Positions 9,046-18,187 of a DNA stretch of 64,000 bases are shown here, in pieces (positions within the stretch are counted from its first letter, which is position 1; the number at the start of each line of letters is the position of its first letter). Below the pieces are notes generated by a model that made no database searches, was not told the origin of the DNA, and saw only the letters and a list, made by a program, of their open reading frames with translations. The stretch spans positions 24,299-88,298 of the forward strand of contig CAZWCX010000011.1 in the NCBI GenBank assembly GCA_964632945.1, given 5' to 3'. Source of the DNA: CAZWCX01 sp964632945. Lineage in GTDB: Bacteria > Planctomycetota > MHYJ01 > WSZJ01 > CAZWCX01. Position numbers and translations under genes: made by a program.

Positions 9046-11097
9046 ATGGTCGACCTTTCGCGCCTCAATCCGCAGCAGCGCCAGGCCGCGGCAGCGCTGC
9101 GCGGTCCCGTGCTGGTCCTCGCCGGCGCCGGCACGGGAAAGACCCATGTTCTGACCCACCGCATCGCGCACATCCTGGACTCCGGCACCCCCGCCGAGAA
9201 CATCCTGGCCGTCACCTTCACCAACAAGGCCGCCCGCGAAATGAAGGAGCGGGTCGTCGGTCTCGCAGGGGCCCGCGCGCAGGGGGTTTGGATCTCGACC
9301 TTCCACTCGCTTTGCGTCCGCCTGCTGCGGCAGGACATCGAGCGTCTGGGCTACAAGCGGAACTTCACGATCTACGACACGAGCGACCAGGTCTCCCTGC
9401 TCCGCTCCACCCTGCGGGAAATCAAGGTGTCCGGCACCGAGGTCGGCCCCGAGAAGGTCCTCTGGGTGATCGGCCAGGCGAAGGCCGCGGCGCTCGGACC
9501 GGAGGACCTCTCCCGCGCCCCCGACGACGGGGACGAGGTCGCCGCCGTGGCCTCCAGTGCCTTCGCCCGCTATCAGGAGGGCCTGCGCGAACGCAACGCG
9601 CTCGACTTCGACGACCTCCTCGGGTTGGGAGTCCGCCTCCTCGAGCGCCACGAGGACGTCCGCGCGCGCTGGCAGGAGCGTTTCCGCTACATCCTCGTCG
9701 ACGAGTACCAGGACACCAACGGGATCCAGTACAAGCTCGTGCAACTGCTGCTGCGGCGCCCCGATCGGAACCTGTTCGTCGTCGGCGACGACGACCAGGC
9801 GATCTACGGCTGGCGCGGGGCCGACCATCGTCACATCCTCGGATTCGAACGGGACTTTCCCGACGCCCTGGTGGTGCGCCTGGAGCAGAACTACCGGTCC
9901 ACGACGCGCATCCTCGCGGCCGCCAACCGCGTCATCGCGCGCAATGAGACCCGCCACGCCAAGGCGCTCTGGTCGGCCCTCGGCGAAGGAGAGCCGGTCA
10001 CCGCGTACGAGACCGCCTCGGAGCGGGACGAGGCGGAGTTCGTGGTCCGGCGCATCCGCGAGGAACAGCGCCGCGACTCCGCTCCCTGGAGCGCGTTCGC
10101 GATCCTGTTCCGCACGAACAACGAGATGCGGCTCTACGAGGAGCAACTGCGGCTCTTCCGCATCCCGTACGTGCTGATCGGCGGACAGAAGTTCTTCGAC
10201 AAGAAGGAAATCAAGGATGTCGTCGCCTACCTCAAGGTCCTCGCCAATCCCGCCGACGAGGTCAGCCTCCTGCGGATCGTGAACACGCCCGCGCGCGGGA
10301 TCGGCAAGACTACGCTGGAAAAACTGGACGCCTTCGCCCTGCAGGCCGGCATCCCCCTCGCGGACGCCCTTGCGCGCGCCCACGAGGTGGAAGGGGTGAC
10401 GGGGAAGCTCGCGGATCGCGTCGCCCGATTCGGCGCCCTGCTCTCGCGCATGCGCGACCGCGCCTCCCGGCCCGGCCCGCTCGCGCCGCTCGTCCGCGAT
10501 CTCCTCGCCGAGATCGATTACGCGGGCGAGATCGCGAAGCAATATCCCGAACCCGAGCAACTGCAGGCGCGGACCACCGCCCTCGAGGAATTGATGGCCG
10601 ACTTCGCCCACTTCGACCAGCGCCATCCCGACGGCGGCCTGGAACGCTTCCTCGAGGACTGCGCCCTCGCCTCCGACGAACGCGAAGAGGACGAGCGCGA
10701 CCGCGAGAAGAAACTCGGCGGCAACGCCGTCACGCTGATCACCATCCACAGCGCCAAGGGACTCGAGTTCCCGCGCGTGTCGGTCCCGGGCATGGAGGAG
10801 GGTCTTCTCCCCCACAAACGCTCGATCGCCGCCGACGAGGACCGCTCCATCGAGGAGGAGCGACGCCTCTGCTACGTGGCGTGGACGCGCGCCCGCGAAC
10901 GCCTCTCCCTCACCTGGCCCCGCGAACGCACGCGCTGGGGCCGGACCGAAAACGTCGTCCCGTCGCGATTCCTGAAGGAAGCGGGAGAGGCCGTGCAGAT
11001 CGAGACCGCTCCGCCCGCCGGCCCTGTGCCCGACGCCGTCGCCAAGGACTACCTGGCCCAGCTGCAGGCCCTGCTCGGTCCCAAGCCGGGAAAGTAG
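9046..11097 (+). CDS. UvrD/PcrA/Rep-type superfamily 1A DNA helicase
   Basis: 683 residues, typical of this family of ATP-driven 3'-5' DNA translocases used in repair and replication restart. All helicase motifs are intact: Q motif LNPQQRQA, Walker A GAGTGKT (residues ~29-35), Ia TFTNKAAREM, II DEYQDTN, III GDDDQAIYGWRGA, IV NYRST, V TIHSAKGLEF and VI YVAWTRARERL. The C-terminus is short and lacks the long PcrA tail that binds RNA polymerase, so the exact subgroup (UvrD, PcrA or Rep) is not assigned. It is transcribed alone from the divergent promoter pair at 8935-9016. Confidence 0.92.
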   Translation: MVDLSRLNPQQRQAAAALRGPVLVLAGAGTGKTHVLTHRIAHILDSGTPAENILAVTFTNKAAREMKERVVGLAGARAQGVWISTFHSLCVRLLRQDIERLGYKRNFTIYDTSDQVSLLRSTLREIKVSGTEVGPEKVLWVIGQAKAAALGPEDLSRAPDDGDEVAAVASSAFARYQEGLRERNALDFDDLLGLGVRLLERHEDVRARWQERFRYILVDEYQDTNGIQYKLVQLLLRRPDRNLFVVGDDDQAIYGWRGADHRHILGFERDFPDALVVRLEQNYRSTTRILAAANRVIARNETRHAKALWSALGEGEPVTAYETASERDEAEFVVRRIREEQRRDSAPWSAFAILFRTNNEMRLYEEQLRLFRIPYVLIGGQKFFDKKEIKDVVAYLKVLANPADEVSLLRIVNTPARGIGKTTLEKLDAFALQAGIPLADALARAHEVEGVTGKLADRVARFGALLSRMRDRASRPGPLAPLVRDLLAEIDYAGEIAKQYPEPEQLQARTTALEELMADFAHFDQRHPDGGLERFLEDCALASDEREEDERDREKKLGGNAVTLITIHSAKGLEFPRVSVPGMEEGLLPHKRSIAADEDRSIEEERRLCYVAWTRARERLSLTWPRERTRWGRTENVVPSRFLKEAGEAVQIETAPPAGPVPDAVAKDYLAQLQALLGPKPGK

Positions 11098-11153
11098 CCG
11101 ACGTCCCCCGGCGAGCCGCGCCTCGACCCGCGGAACTCGGATTCGTCCGCGCG

Positions 11154-12155
11154 CTACTTCGACGTGCCGCGATCGCCCAGCGCATGGAGGACGTCGTCGA
11201 GGAGATCCTGCGAATACAGCCTCCCCACCAGACCCTGGCTCACCTCTCGCGCAATCCGGTCGAGTTCCCGGCGCGCCTCCTCCGCGGGTGGAATCACTTC
11301 GATCCCCCTCGACTTCAGGGTGCGAATCGACTCCTCATCCGCCTTCCGCACCTCGCGCGTCAATCGTTCGGCGATGCGGCGATTGACGTCCAGAATCGTG
11401 TTTTGGTCTGCGGGCCGGATCTTCTCCCATTGCTTCCCGGTGACGAGCAGGAGGCAGGATGCGTCGAGCAGCGGGAGGTCGGTCATCGTGCGCACGGAGG
11501 TGAACCACTGCAAAGCCAGCGACGCCACCGGAGAGACGTAGACCGTGTCGAGCAGACCGCTCTGCAACGAGGTCAACACGTCCGGGACGGCGACGGGGAT
11601 CGGCCCCACCCCGCAGGTGCGGAAGGTCGCCTCCGCCACGGTATCCCCCTCCCACACCCAGACCCGACGCCGGCGCAGGTCCTCCATCGAGCGCAGGGGG
11701 TGCTTGCTGAACATGTAGAGCGTGCCCAGGTCGGTCCAGCCGAGCGGGACGAATCCCTTGCCCTTCAGCGCAAGGTCGAAACGGGGCTGCACCAACGCGC
11801 GCACGCGGTCCGTTTCCTCGTGATTGCGGAACAGGAACGGAATGTCGAGGATGCGCACTTCCGCGAGGATCTCGCTCAGGCCGACGCCGGAGAGCATGGC
11901 CGCGTGGATCTGCCCGATCCGCAACTTGCGCACGACGAGATCTTCGTCGCCCGCCACCCCCCCGGGGTAGAAGACGAACTCGACCCGGCCTTCGGTCCGT
12001 TCCCGGACCTCCTCGGCCATTTCCAGGTAGTGGTTCATCCAGGTGGACCCCTCGGGGGCGAGGGTGGCGGTGCGGATGTGAACGACTTCCGCGTCCGCCG
12101 GCGCAGGTCGCAGGAGGCTGCACGCGGCCAGGATCGCGAGGACAAACCGGGCCAT
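11154..12155 (-). CDS. TRAP-type solute-binding protein, DctP family
   Basis: 333 residues. A signal peptide (ARFVLAILAACSLLRPAPADA) precedes a DctP fold: IRTATLAPEGSTW, FYPGGVAGDEDLVVRKLRIGQIHAA, LDIPFLFRNHEE, a conserved arginine region near LRRRRVWVWEG, and PVAVPDVLTSLQSGLLDTVYVSP. Family members bind carboxylates in the periplasm and hand them to DctQM membrane subunits. No DctQ or DctM gene is present in the window, so this is an orphan receptor, perhaps serving a distant transporter or a signalling or lipid-export role. GGGAGGGG precedes the ATG by seven bases. A weak minus-strand -10 (TACCAT, 12242-12247) lies upstream. Confidence 0.88.
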   Translation of the reverse strand: MARFVLAILAACSLLRPAPADAEVVHIRTATLAPEGSTWMNHYLEMAEEVRERTEGRVEFVFYPGGVAGDEDLVVRKLRIGQIHAAMLSGVGLSEILAEVRILDIPFLFRNHEETDRVRALVQPRFDLALKGKGFVPLGWTDLGTLYMFSKHPLRSMEDLRRRRVWVWEGDTVAEATFRTCGVGPIPVAVPDVLTSLQSGLLDTVYVSPVASLALQWFTSVRTMTDLPLLDASCLLLVTGKQWEKIRPADQNTILDVNRRIAERLTREVRKADEESIRTLKSRGIEVIPPAEEARRELDRIAREVSQGLVGRLYSQDLLDDVLHALGDRGTSK

Positions 12156-12502
12156 GTCGAATCCCCTCCCGGATTCCCGGGGACCGGTCCCGCGCGGATT
12201 TCCTCGCCGACGCGGCCGGGCCCACGAGAGTTCCTGACGGGATGGTAGACTCCGGGACGGGATTGGGGAAACAATCGTTGCGTATCGGTAGTCCGATATC
12301 CGCCGAGACGGCGGGGGGAAGGCGCGAACGCCCGGCCGCCCGCCCGTCGAGGGACCGAGGTTCCTGCTTGACTGCCCCTTCGGGGGGGAGTAGGCTCGGC
12401 GGAGGGCCGAAATCGCGTCGGGGGAGGCCGGATCGCCGCCGGCGACATGGCGCCCCCGTTCCGCGCGTGCGCCCCGCCCCCGTCCTCCCGAGGCGCTCCC
12501 TG
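12156..12502. other. Divergent intergenic region between the dctP-like and kinase genes
   Basis: 347 bp without a credible gene. It contains the kinase promoter (12368-12396) and, on the minus strand, only a weak match for the dctP-like gene (TTCCCC, 17 bp, TACCAT). Confidence 0.5.
12368..12396 (+). promoter_or_regulatory. Sigma-70-type promoter of the first Ser/Thr kinase
   Basis: TTGACT and TAGGCT with 17-bp spacing; the ATG at 12503 lies about 100 nt downstream of the predicted start site. Confidence 0.6.
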
Positions 12503-15500
12503 ATGTCCACCAGCGCGGAAACCGAGTCGGCCGACCGCCGGGAAACGAATCCCCGACCCGCGGGAGCGCGCCCCGCGTCTCCCGCCGCCGCCGGACCCGG
12601 CCGCCGAAAGCCCGGCGCGCCGCCCGGACCCGACTCCCGCGACGCAGGGGGCATCCCCTTCGGCCGCTACCGCCTCCTCGAGGAACTCGGCCACGGCGGC
12701 ATGGGCGTGGTCTGGAAGGCGTGGGACACCCACCTGCGCCGGCACGTCGCCCTCAAGCAGATCCGCGTCCGCGACCTTCAAGAGGGACACGTGCTCGAGC
12801 GGTTTCTCCGTGAAATCGAACTCGCCGCCCGCCTCCAGCACCCCGGAATCGTCCGCGTCCTCGATGCCGGGCGCCGCGACGGCCTGCCCTACTTCACCAC
12901 CGAGTTGATTCCCGGCAAGAGCCTCGAGGAGCGCATGGTCGTCCTCCCCGGCATACCCCACGCGGTCCGTTGCGTCCGCGCGATCGCGGAAGCCCTCGAC
13001 TACGCCCACCGGCACGGCGTCATCCACCGCGACATCAAGCCGGGCAACATCCTGATCGACACGGAGGGTCGCCCGCATCTGCTCGACTTCGGCCTCGCCC
13101 GTGAGTTTCTCGAGGCCCGCGGGGGCGACGGCCGTCGGCCCGTGACCACCAACACCTGCGCCATCCTCGGCACGCCCGACTACATGAGCCCCGAACAGGC
13201 CATCGGACCATCGCGCGAGCTGACCCCCGCGACCGACCAATTTTCCCTGGGCGTCGTTCTCTATCACCTGATCACGGGCCGGTTGCCGTTCGCGAAAGCA
13301 AACCTCCGCCAACTCTTCCTCGCGATTGCGGAGGAGGATCCCGTCCACCCATCCCGACTCAACCCGCGCGTCCACCGCGACCTGGAGACGATTTGCCTCA
13401 AGGCGATGGAGAAGGACCCCGAGCGTCGATACCCGACGTTGGGCCACCTGGCGGCGGACCTCGGCCGTTTTCAGGACGGGGAACCGATTCTGGCGCGCCC
13501 GCTATCCTTGCCCACGCGTTGGTGGCGGAAGACGGTGAAGCACCGGGCCGTGGTGCTCCCCTCCGTGGCCGCGCTGGCCCTCGGGGCGGCCTTCCTGACC
13601 TACGCGGCGAGTCAGGAAGCGCGCGTGCTGCGCGAAGTCCGGTCCGGACTGATCGAAGCCCGGCGCCTCCGCGCCGAGGATCGGATCGACGAAGCCCGGG
13701 ACGCGTACCTCCACGTGCTGGCCTTCGACAAGACTCATCCGGAGGCGGTAGCCGGAGAGGCGTGGGCGCGCGCGCGCGCGCGGGATCGCGAGGCAAGGAC
13801 CGAGCGCGACCGGCAGGAGACCGCCGAACGGGAGAAGTCCGCGCGGGAGAAGGAGCGCGGCGCGGAGGATGCGACTGCGGCGGCGCGGGAGGCGGAGCGC
13901 GAAGCGCAGGAACGCGCGGCCGCCCTCGCCGCCGCCGAGCAGAACGCGAAGGAGCAGGCCGCCGCCGCACTCGCCGCGGAGGAACAAGCCCGACGGGAAC
14001 GGGAACGGGCGGAGCGTCTGCTCAAGAAACCCGCCTTGCTGCGCCTCGTCCTGGATCGATGGAGCGCCTGCGGACCGACGCTGGCCGGGATCGAGGCCGC
14101 CGTGACGGCGGAGGGCCATTCCCCGGAGGAGAGACGATCCGCGTCCACGGAGGCACTGGCCCGGATCCAGACGTTCGTGGACGATTCGCCGCTCGATGCG
14201 GGATCCCAGTCCGTGGCGCGGGCCCTTGCGGGTTGGGCCCGCTGGCGCGCCGGCCACACCGAGGACGGACTGCGCTGGATGCGCCAGGCTCACGACCTGG
14301 ACCCGGAGAGCCCGTACGGTCCTCTCCTGGAGTCCCTGGCGGCGTTGACGGAGTCGCTCTCCGGCGTTCCGATCGCGCCGCCACCGTTGCCGGAGTCGGG
14401 GGCGTCCGCAGGAACCCGTCCCCCGACGCCGGCCCGGCGCGAGTCCCTGCTCGATGCCGCCGCCGAACACGCCGCGCGGACCGCCAAAGCCCCGGTCTGG
14501 GGGGAAGCGGCCGCGGCAATCCTGCTGCGCGCGATCACCGGCGCCCGCGCTCTGCTCGCCGGACGATTCGAGGAGGCCGAGGCGGACCTGACCTCGCTCC
14601 TCGGGGCCGGCGACCTCCCCGTGGTTCCCGTGGAACTCCGGCTCGCCCGCGCCAAGGCGCGACATGGGGCGGGGCGGTACAGCTCGGCGGCCGCCGATCT
14701 CGCCGAAGTCGCCGCCGCCCGCCCGAAAGATGCGGAGGTTCTCTTCGACCTCGCCGAGACCCACCTCGGTATCGCGGCCCACGGCGGACTGCGCGGCCTC
14801 GACCAGGCCCGCGCGTACGAGGACGCGATTGCCTTCTACGACCGCGCCCTCGCGCTGCGACCCCGCTGGCCGGACGCGCTCGCCCAACGAGGTCTCGCCC
14901 TCTGGGCGCTCGCGCGCAACCGGACCCGGCTCGGGGAGAGCGCCGATCTCCTGTACGACAAGGCCGGCGAGGCCCTCGATCGCGCCCTCGAGGACGAGCC
15001 CGCCTCCGCCCGCGCCTGGCTCTACCGGGGACTCGCCTGGGCCAGCCGGGGCGACGACGCCCGCCGACGCGGCTGGTCCCCCCGAGCGGCGTATGGTCGG
15101 TCGGTCGCCGACTTCGGGGAGGCCGTATCGCGCGACTCGTCGCTCCTCTTCGCCGCGCTGGCGCGGGCGGAGACGCGAGTCCGCCTCGCGGATGCCGAAT
15201 GGCTCGAGTCGGGCGCCGGCCGCTCCACGTACGAGGGCGCACTGGCCGACCTGGACCGGGCCCTCTTGGAGGATCCCGGCCGCGTGCACGGACACCTCGC
15301 GCGCGCCCGCGCGAGGGCCGGCCTTGGACGGTTGCTGGACTTCCTGGGGCAGACGACCGAGGCGCGCGACTCACTCGTGCGCGCGCGCGCGGAACTGGAG
15401 GAACTCCGCAAGACCGAAGTCGCCAACCTGGAGTTGGAGGAGTCCCTGGGCTGGACCCTGACGAGACTGGCGGAGAATTCCATCGCCCGTCGGAACTCCC

Positions 15501-16444
15501 CCCGGGACGACGGCGAGGCCGCCGTGGCGGCGTTCGATCGCGTGCTCCGATTGTCGCCCGAGAGCGCGTCCGCGTTTCACGGGCGCGGAGTGGCGCGGCG
15601 GATCCTGGCCTCCGCGACCTTCGACGCGCGCAGCCTCGAAGGCATCGTCGAGGACTTGGACCGCGCGCTGGCGCGCGACCCCCGGCTTTTCGACGTCCAC
15701 CTCGACAAGGCGCTCACCTTGATCCTGCGTTTTGAGATGGGCAAGCCGAGCGTCGAAACGTGGGACCCCGCCATGGCCCAGGTCGATCGGGCCCTGAAGG
15801 AACCGTGTTCCTCCTGGCGGGCGCAGATCGCGCGCGGCCTGCTGTTCGAGTTGCGCGGCCGTTTCGCCGATGCAGCCGGGGCCTACGCCGAAGCCGCGCA
15901 AACCTGCGGCGACGCGGTGCCGCGGCTGGTTCGCATGACCGCCGGTGCGCGTGCCCGGGAAGAGGCGGCCCGACGCGGCATCCGACCGACCCGACTGATC
16001 GCGATGATCCGCGGGGCCCGCGCCATGGCCCGGGACGACCACAGCATGGCCTCGTCGCACTACCACGAGGCGGACGTGGGAAAGAGCGACCTCGAGCGCC
16101 AGGTCTCACTTCGTCCCTGGCTGGTCTCCGCCTTCGTGCACCAGGCCCGCATGTACGCCGCGGGTCAACCGGGCGGCGTTCGCGATACCAGCGGCGGCGT
16201 TCTCCCGACACGATCCCGAATCGGCTTCCAGGGCGAGTTCCCCTATACCAAGGAGGATCCCGACGGCAGGCAGCGCGCGGTGGAGCGGTCGTTCAACCTC
16301 CTGCAACGAGCCGTCAAGCTCGGTTACGCCGACCACGCCGCACTGGCATCCGAGGAGGATTTCCATGCCTTGCGCCAGACCTCGCGCTGGGAAAGCATCC
16401 TCCAGCAGGTCGCCGAACTGCGGAAGTCGCTCGAAGGCCGGTGA
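12503..16444 (+). CDS. Membrane-anchored Ser/Thr protein kinase with coiled coil and TPR-rich C-terminus
   Basis: 1313 residues. A Pro/Ala-rich head of ~50 residues precedes a Hanks-type kinase (~55-330): glycine loop GHGGMGVVWKAWD, VALKQ lysine, HRDIKPGN catalytic loop, DFGLA, and GTPDYMSPEQ. One membrane helix follows near base 13550 (VVLPSVAALALGAAFLTYAA). Next comes a long Glu/Arg/Ala coiled coil (bases ~13760-14030), and then a large region of TPR-like helical repeats to the end. The kinase would be cytosolic, the repeats on the other side of the membrane. ATG 12503 is chosen because it follows the promoter; an earlier in-frame start at 12242 lies upstream of it. Such kinase-TPR fusions are abundant in Planctomycetota and Myxococcota. 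Substrates unknown. Confidence 0.88.
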   Translation: MSTSAETESADRRETNPRPAGARPASPAAAGPGRRKPGAPPGPDSRDAGGIPFGRYRLLEELGHGGMGVVWKAWDTHLRRHVALKQIRVRDLQEGHVLERFLREIELAARLQHPGIVRVLDAGRRDGLPYFTTELIPGKSLEERMVVLPGIPHAVRCVRAIAEALDYAHRHGVIHRDIKPGNILIDTEGRPHLLDFGLAREFLEARGGDGRRPVTTNTCAILGTPDYMSPEQAIGPSRELTPATDQFSLGVVLYHLITGRLPFAKANLRQLFLAIAEEDPVHPSRLNPRVHRDLETICLKAMEKDPERRYPTLGHLAADLGRFQDGEPILARPLSLPTRWWRKTVKHRAVVLPSVAALALGAAFLTYAASQEARVLREVRSGLIEARRLRAEDRIDEARDAYLHVLAFDKTHPEAVAGEAWARARARDREARTERDRQETAEREKSAREKERGAEDATAAAREAEREAQERAAALAAAEQNAKEQAAAALAAEEQARRERERAERLLKKPALLRLVLDRWSACGPTLAGIEAAVTAEGHSPEERRSASTEALARIQTFVDDSPLDAGSQSVARALAGWARWRAGHTEDGLRWMRQAHDLDPESPYGPLLESLAALTESLSGVPIAPPPLPESGASAGTRPPTPARRESLLDAAAEHAARTAKAPVWGEAAAAILLRAITGARALLAGRFEEAEADLTSLLGAGDLPVVPVELRLARAKARHGAGRYSSAAADLAEVAAARPKDAEVLFDLAETHLGIAAHGGLRGLDQARAYEDAIAFYDRALALRPRWPDALAQRGLALWALARNRTRLGESADLLYDKAGEALDRALEDEPASARAWLYRGLAWASRGDDARRRGWSPRAAYGRSVADFGEAVSRDSSLLFAALARAETRVRLADAEWLESGAGRSTYEGALADLDRALLEDPGRVHGHLARARARAGLGRLLDFLGQTTEARDSLVRARAELEELRKTEVANLELEESLGWTLTRLAENSIARRNSPRDDGEAAVAAFDRVLRLSPESASAFHGRGVARRILASATFDARSLEGIVEDLDRALARDPRLFDVHLDKALTLILRFEMGKPSVETWDPAMAQVDRALKEPCSSWRAQIARGLLFELRGRFADAAGAYAEAAQTCGDAVPRLVRMTAGARAREEAARRGIRPTRLIAMIRGARAMARDDHSMASSHYHEADVGKSDLERQVSLRPWLVSAFVHQARMYAAGQPGGVRDTSGGVLPTRSRIGFQGEFPYTKEDPDGRQRAVERSFNLLQRAVKLGYADHAALASEEDFHALRQTSRWESILQQVAELRKSLEGR

Positions 16445-16753
16445 TCCGGATCCCGGAGTCGCGGCCCGCATCGGGAGTCGGACGGATTTCAGGGGTGACG
16501 GCCCGCGGGAAGGCGAGGTGACCACGCGCCTCCCCGGGGCCGCCCCCCAGAGGGGGATGGAGGATATGGGGAAGTCTGCCGGAGAGATTTCGCAATCCTC
16601 GTGCCACGAACTGCGGCGACGATTCGGCCCGCAAGCCCCTTCCCAGCGCGATTCCCCGGGCTTCCCGGCGCCGCTCCCCCGCCAGGGATGACAAGAATTG
16701 TCCGTTCCCCGCGCAACCCCCGACGCTTTTTGACGCCCCCACGGGAGACCCTC
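16445..16753. other. Intergenic region between the kinase and M48 protease genes
   Basis: 309 bp. No gene, clear promoter or terminator is recognised. The protease has a GGGAG ribosome site at 16743-16747. Confidence 0.4.
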
Positions 16754-18064
16754 ATGCGTGGCCCCCTCCTCCTTCTCCTCGTCCTGCTCCTGACCACCCT
16801 CGTCCCGGCGCCGGCTCAGGACTCCCCTCCGGCCGATCCGCCCGATGCGGAGCAGGCGCCGGACCCCGCAACCCGGTCCGCCGGCGAAGGTCCCGTGGCC
16901 GTTCCCGAGCCGAGCGAGCGGGCGTGGGAGTACTACCGGAGCGGAAACCTCCTCTGGGGAGTGAGCCAGCTGTGGGGGATCCTGGTGCCGGGGACGATTC
17001 TCTTCACGGGTTTGTCCGCCCGTATGCGTGACCTGGCGCAACGAGTCGGCAAAGTGTGGTTCTTCACCCTGATCGTCTACTTCTTTCTCTATACCCTGTT
17101 GACCAGCGCGCTCGATCTGCCGCTCGACTACTACCGGGGGTTTGCGCGTCCCCACGCCTACGGGCTCTCGAACCTGACCTTTGCCAAGTGGGCGAGCGAC
17201 CTCCTGAAAGGACTCGCGGTGGGATTGGTGGTGGGGTCGCTGTTCCTGTGGGTTCCGTACCTCCTGCTCAAGCGCAGTCCGCGGCGTTGGTGGCTGTACA
17301 CTTCCTTGCTGGCCGTTCCATTCCTGCTGTTCTTCATGCTGCTGCGGCCGATCTGGATCGATCCGCTGTTCAATGACTTCGGCCCGATGGAGGACAAGGC
17401 GCTCGAGGGGAAAATCCTCGCGATGGCGGAGCGATCCGGCATCGAGGGAAGCCGCGTGTTCGAGGTGAACAAGAGCGTCGACACAAAGATGATCAACGCC
17501 TACGTCACGGGCTTTGGAGCGAGCAAGCGAATCGTGCTCTGGGACACGCTGCTCCGGAAACTGGACGAGCGGCAGGTGCTGGTGGTCATGGCCCACGAGA
17601 TGGGACACTACGTCCTCGATCACGTCACCGAGGGGATCGCTTTCGGCTCTCTCCTCATCCTGGTCACGCTCCTGCTTGCGCACCGGATCGCAGGGTGGGC
17701 GATGGCCCGGTGGAAGGAGCGATTCGGGTTCGCGGAGCTCGGCGATCCCGCATCCCTGCCGCTGCTTCTCCTGTTGACGGGAGTGATCGGATTCCTGGTC
17801 ACGCCGGTGCAGCTGGCCTACTCCCGCCACAAGGAGCATGAGGCGGACCGGTTCGCGCTGGAGATGACGAAAGACAACCGGGCGGCGGCGAGCGCGTTTG
17901 CAACGATGCAACGGGAGGCGCTCGCCATTCCACGGCCCGGCACGTGGTTCAAGCTCTGGCGCGCCAGCCATCCGCCGCTCGGGGAGCGAATCGACTTTTG
18001 CAATACCTACCGTCCGTGGGAATCCGGCCAGCCCCTCGTGTACGGGAACCGGTTTCGGCGCTGA
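16754..18064 (+). CDS. M48-family membrane zinc metalloprotease (Ste24/CAAX-protease-like)
   Basis: 436 residues with an N-terminal signal or membrane helix (LLLLLVLLLTTLVPAPAQ) and about six more membrane segments. The zinc site HEMGH lies in the MAHEMGHYVLDH segment near base 17590, and the downstream Glu ligand in KEHEADRFA near 17835, as in Ste24/HtpX proteases that cleave membrane or misfolded proteins. The conserved preceding segment INAYVTGFG..KRIVLWDTLL is typical of Ste24 rather than HtpX. A Pro/Asp-rich periplasmic stretch follows the signal. The start at 16754 has GGGAG six bases upstream. No partner gene is adjacent. Confidence 0.88.
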   Translation: MRGPLLLLLVLLLTTLVPAPAQDSPPADPPDAEQAPDPATRSAGEGPVAVPEPSERAWEYYRSGNLLWGVSQLWGILVPGTILFTGLSARMRDLAQRVGKVWFFTLIVYFFLYTLLTSALDLPLDYYRGFARPHAYGLSNLTFAKWASDLLKGLAVGLVVGSLFLWVPYLLLKRSPRRWWLYTSLLAVPFLLFFMLLRPIWIDPLFNDFGPMEDKALEGKILAMAERSGIEGSRVFEVNKSVDTKMINAYVTGFGASKRIVLWDTLLRKLDERQVLVVMAHEMGHYVLDHVTEGIAFGSLLILVTLLLAHRIAGWAMARWKERFGFAELGDPASLPLLLLLTGVIGFLVTPVQLAYSRHKEHEADRFALEMTKDNRAAASAFATMQREALAIPRPGTWFKLWRASHPPLGERIDFCNTYRPWESGQPLVYGNRFRR

Positions 18065-18073
18065 ATCGCGCCC

Positions 18074-18103
18074 TTGTCGCCGGAACCGTGGAGATGGTAC
18101 CGT
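18074..18103 (+). promoter_or_regulatory. Probable promoter of the GAF/PAS histidine kinase
   Basis: TTGTCG and TACCGT with 18-bp spacing, starting 10 bp after the M48 stop; the ATG is at 18188. Confidence 0.45.
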
Positions 18104-18187
18104 TTGAGAGGGTGCGGAGACGGCCGATGGCCGGCACAGTCCGGCGTCCGCCTCCCCCTTCGACCGAAACCTCCGACGGAACCCGTC

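Noticed and set aside
8899..10815. Extension of the minus-strand membrane-protein frame across the helicase gene
   Set aside because: Only the part below 8898 is hydrophobic and protein-like, and that part has its own ribosome site and promoter.
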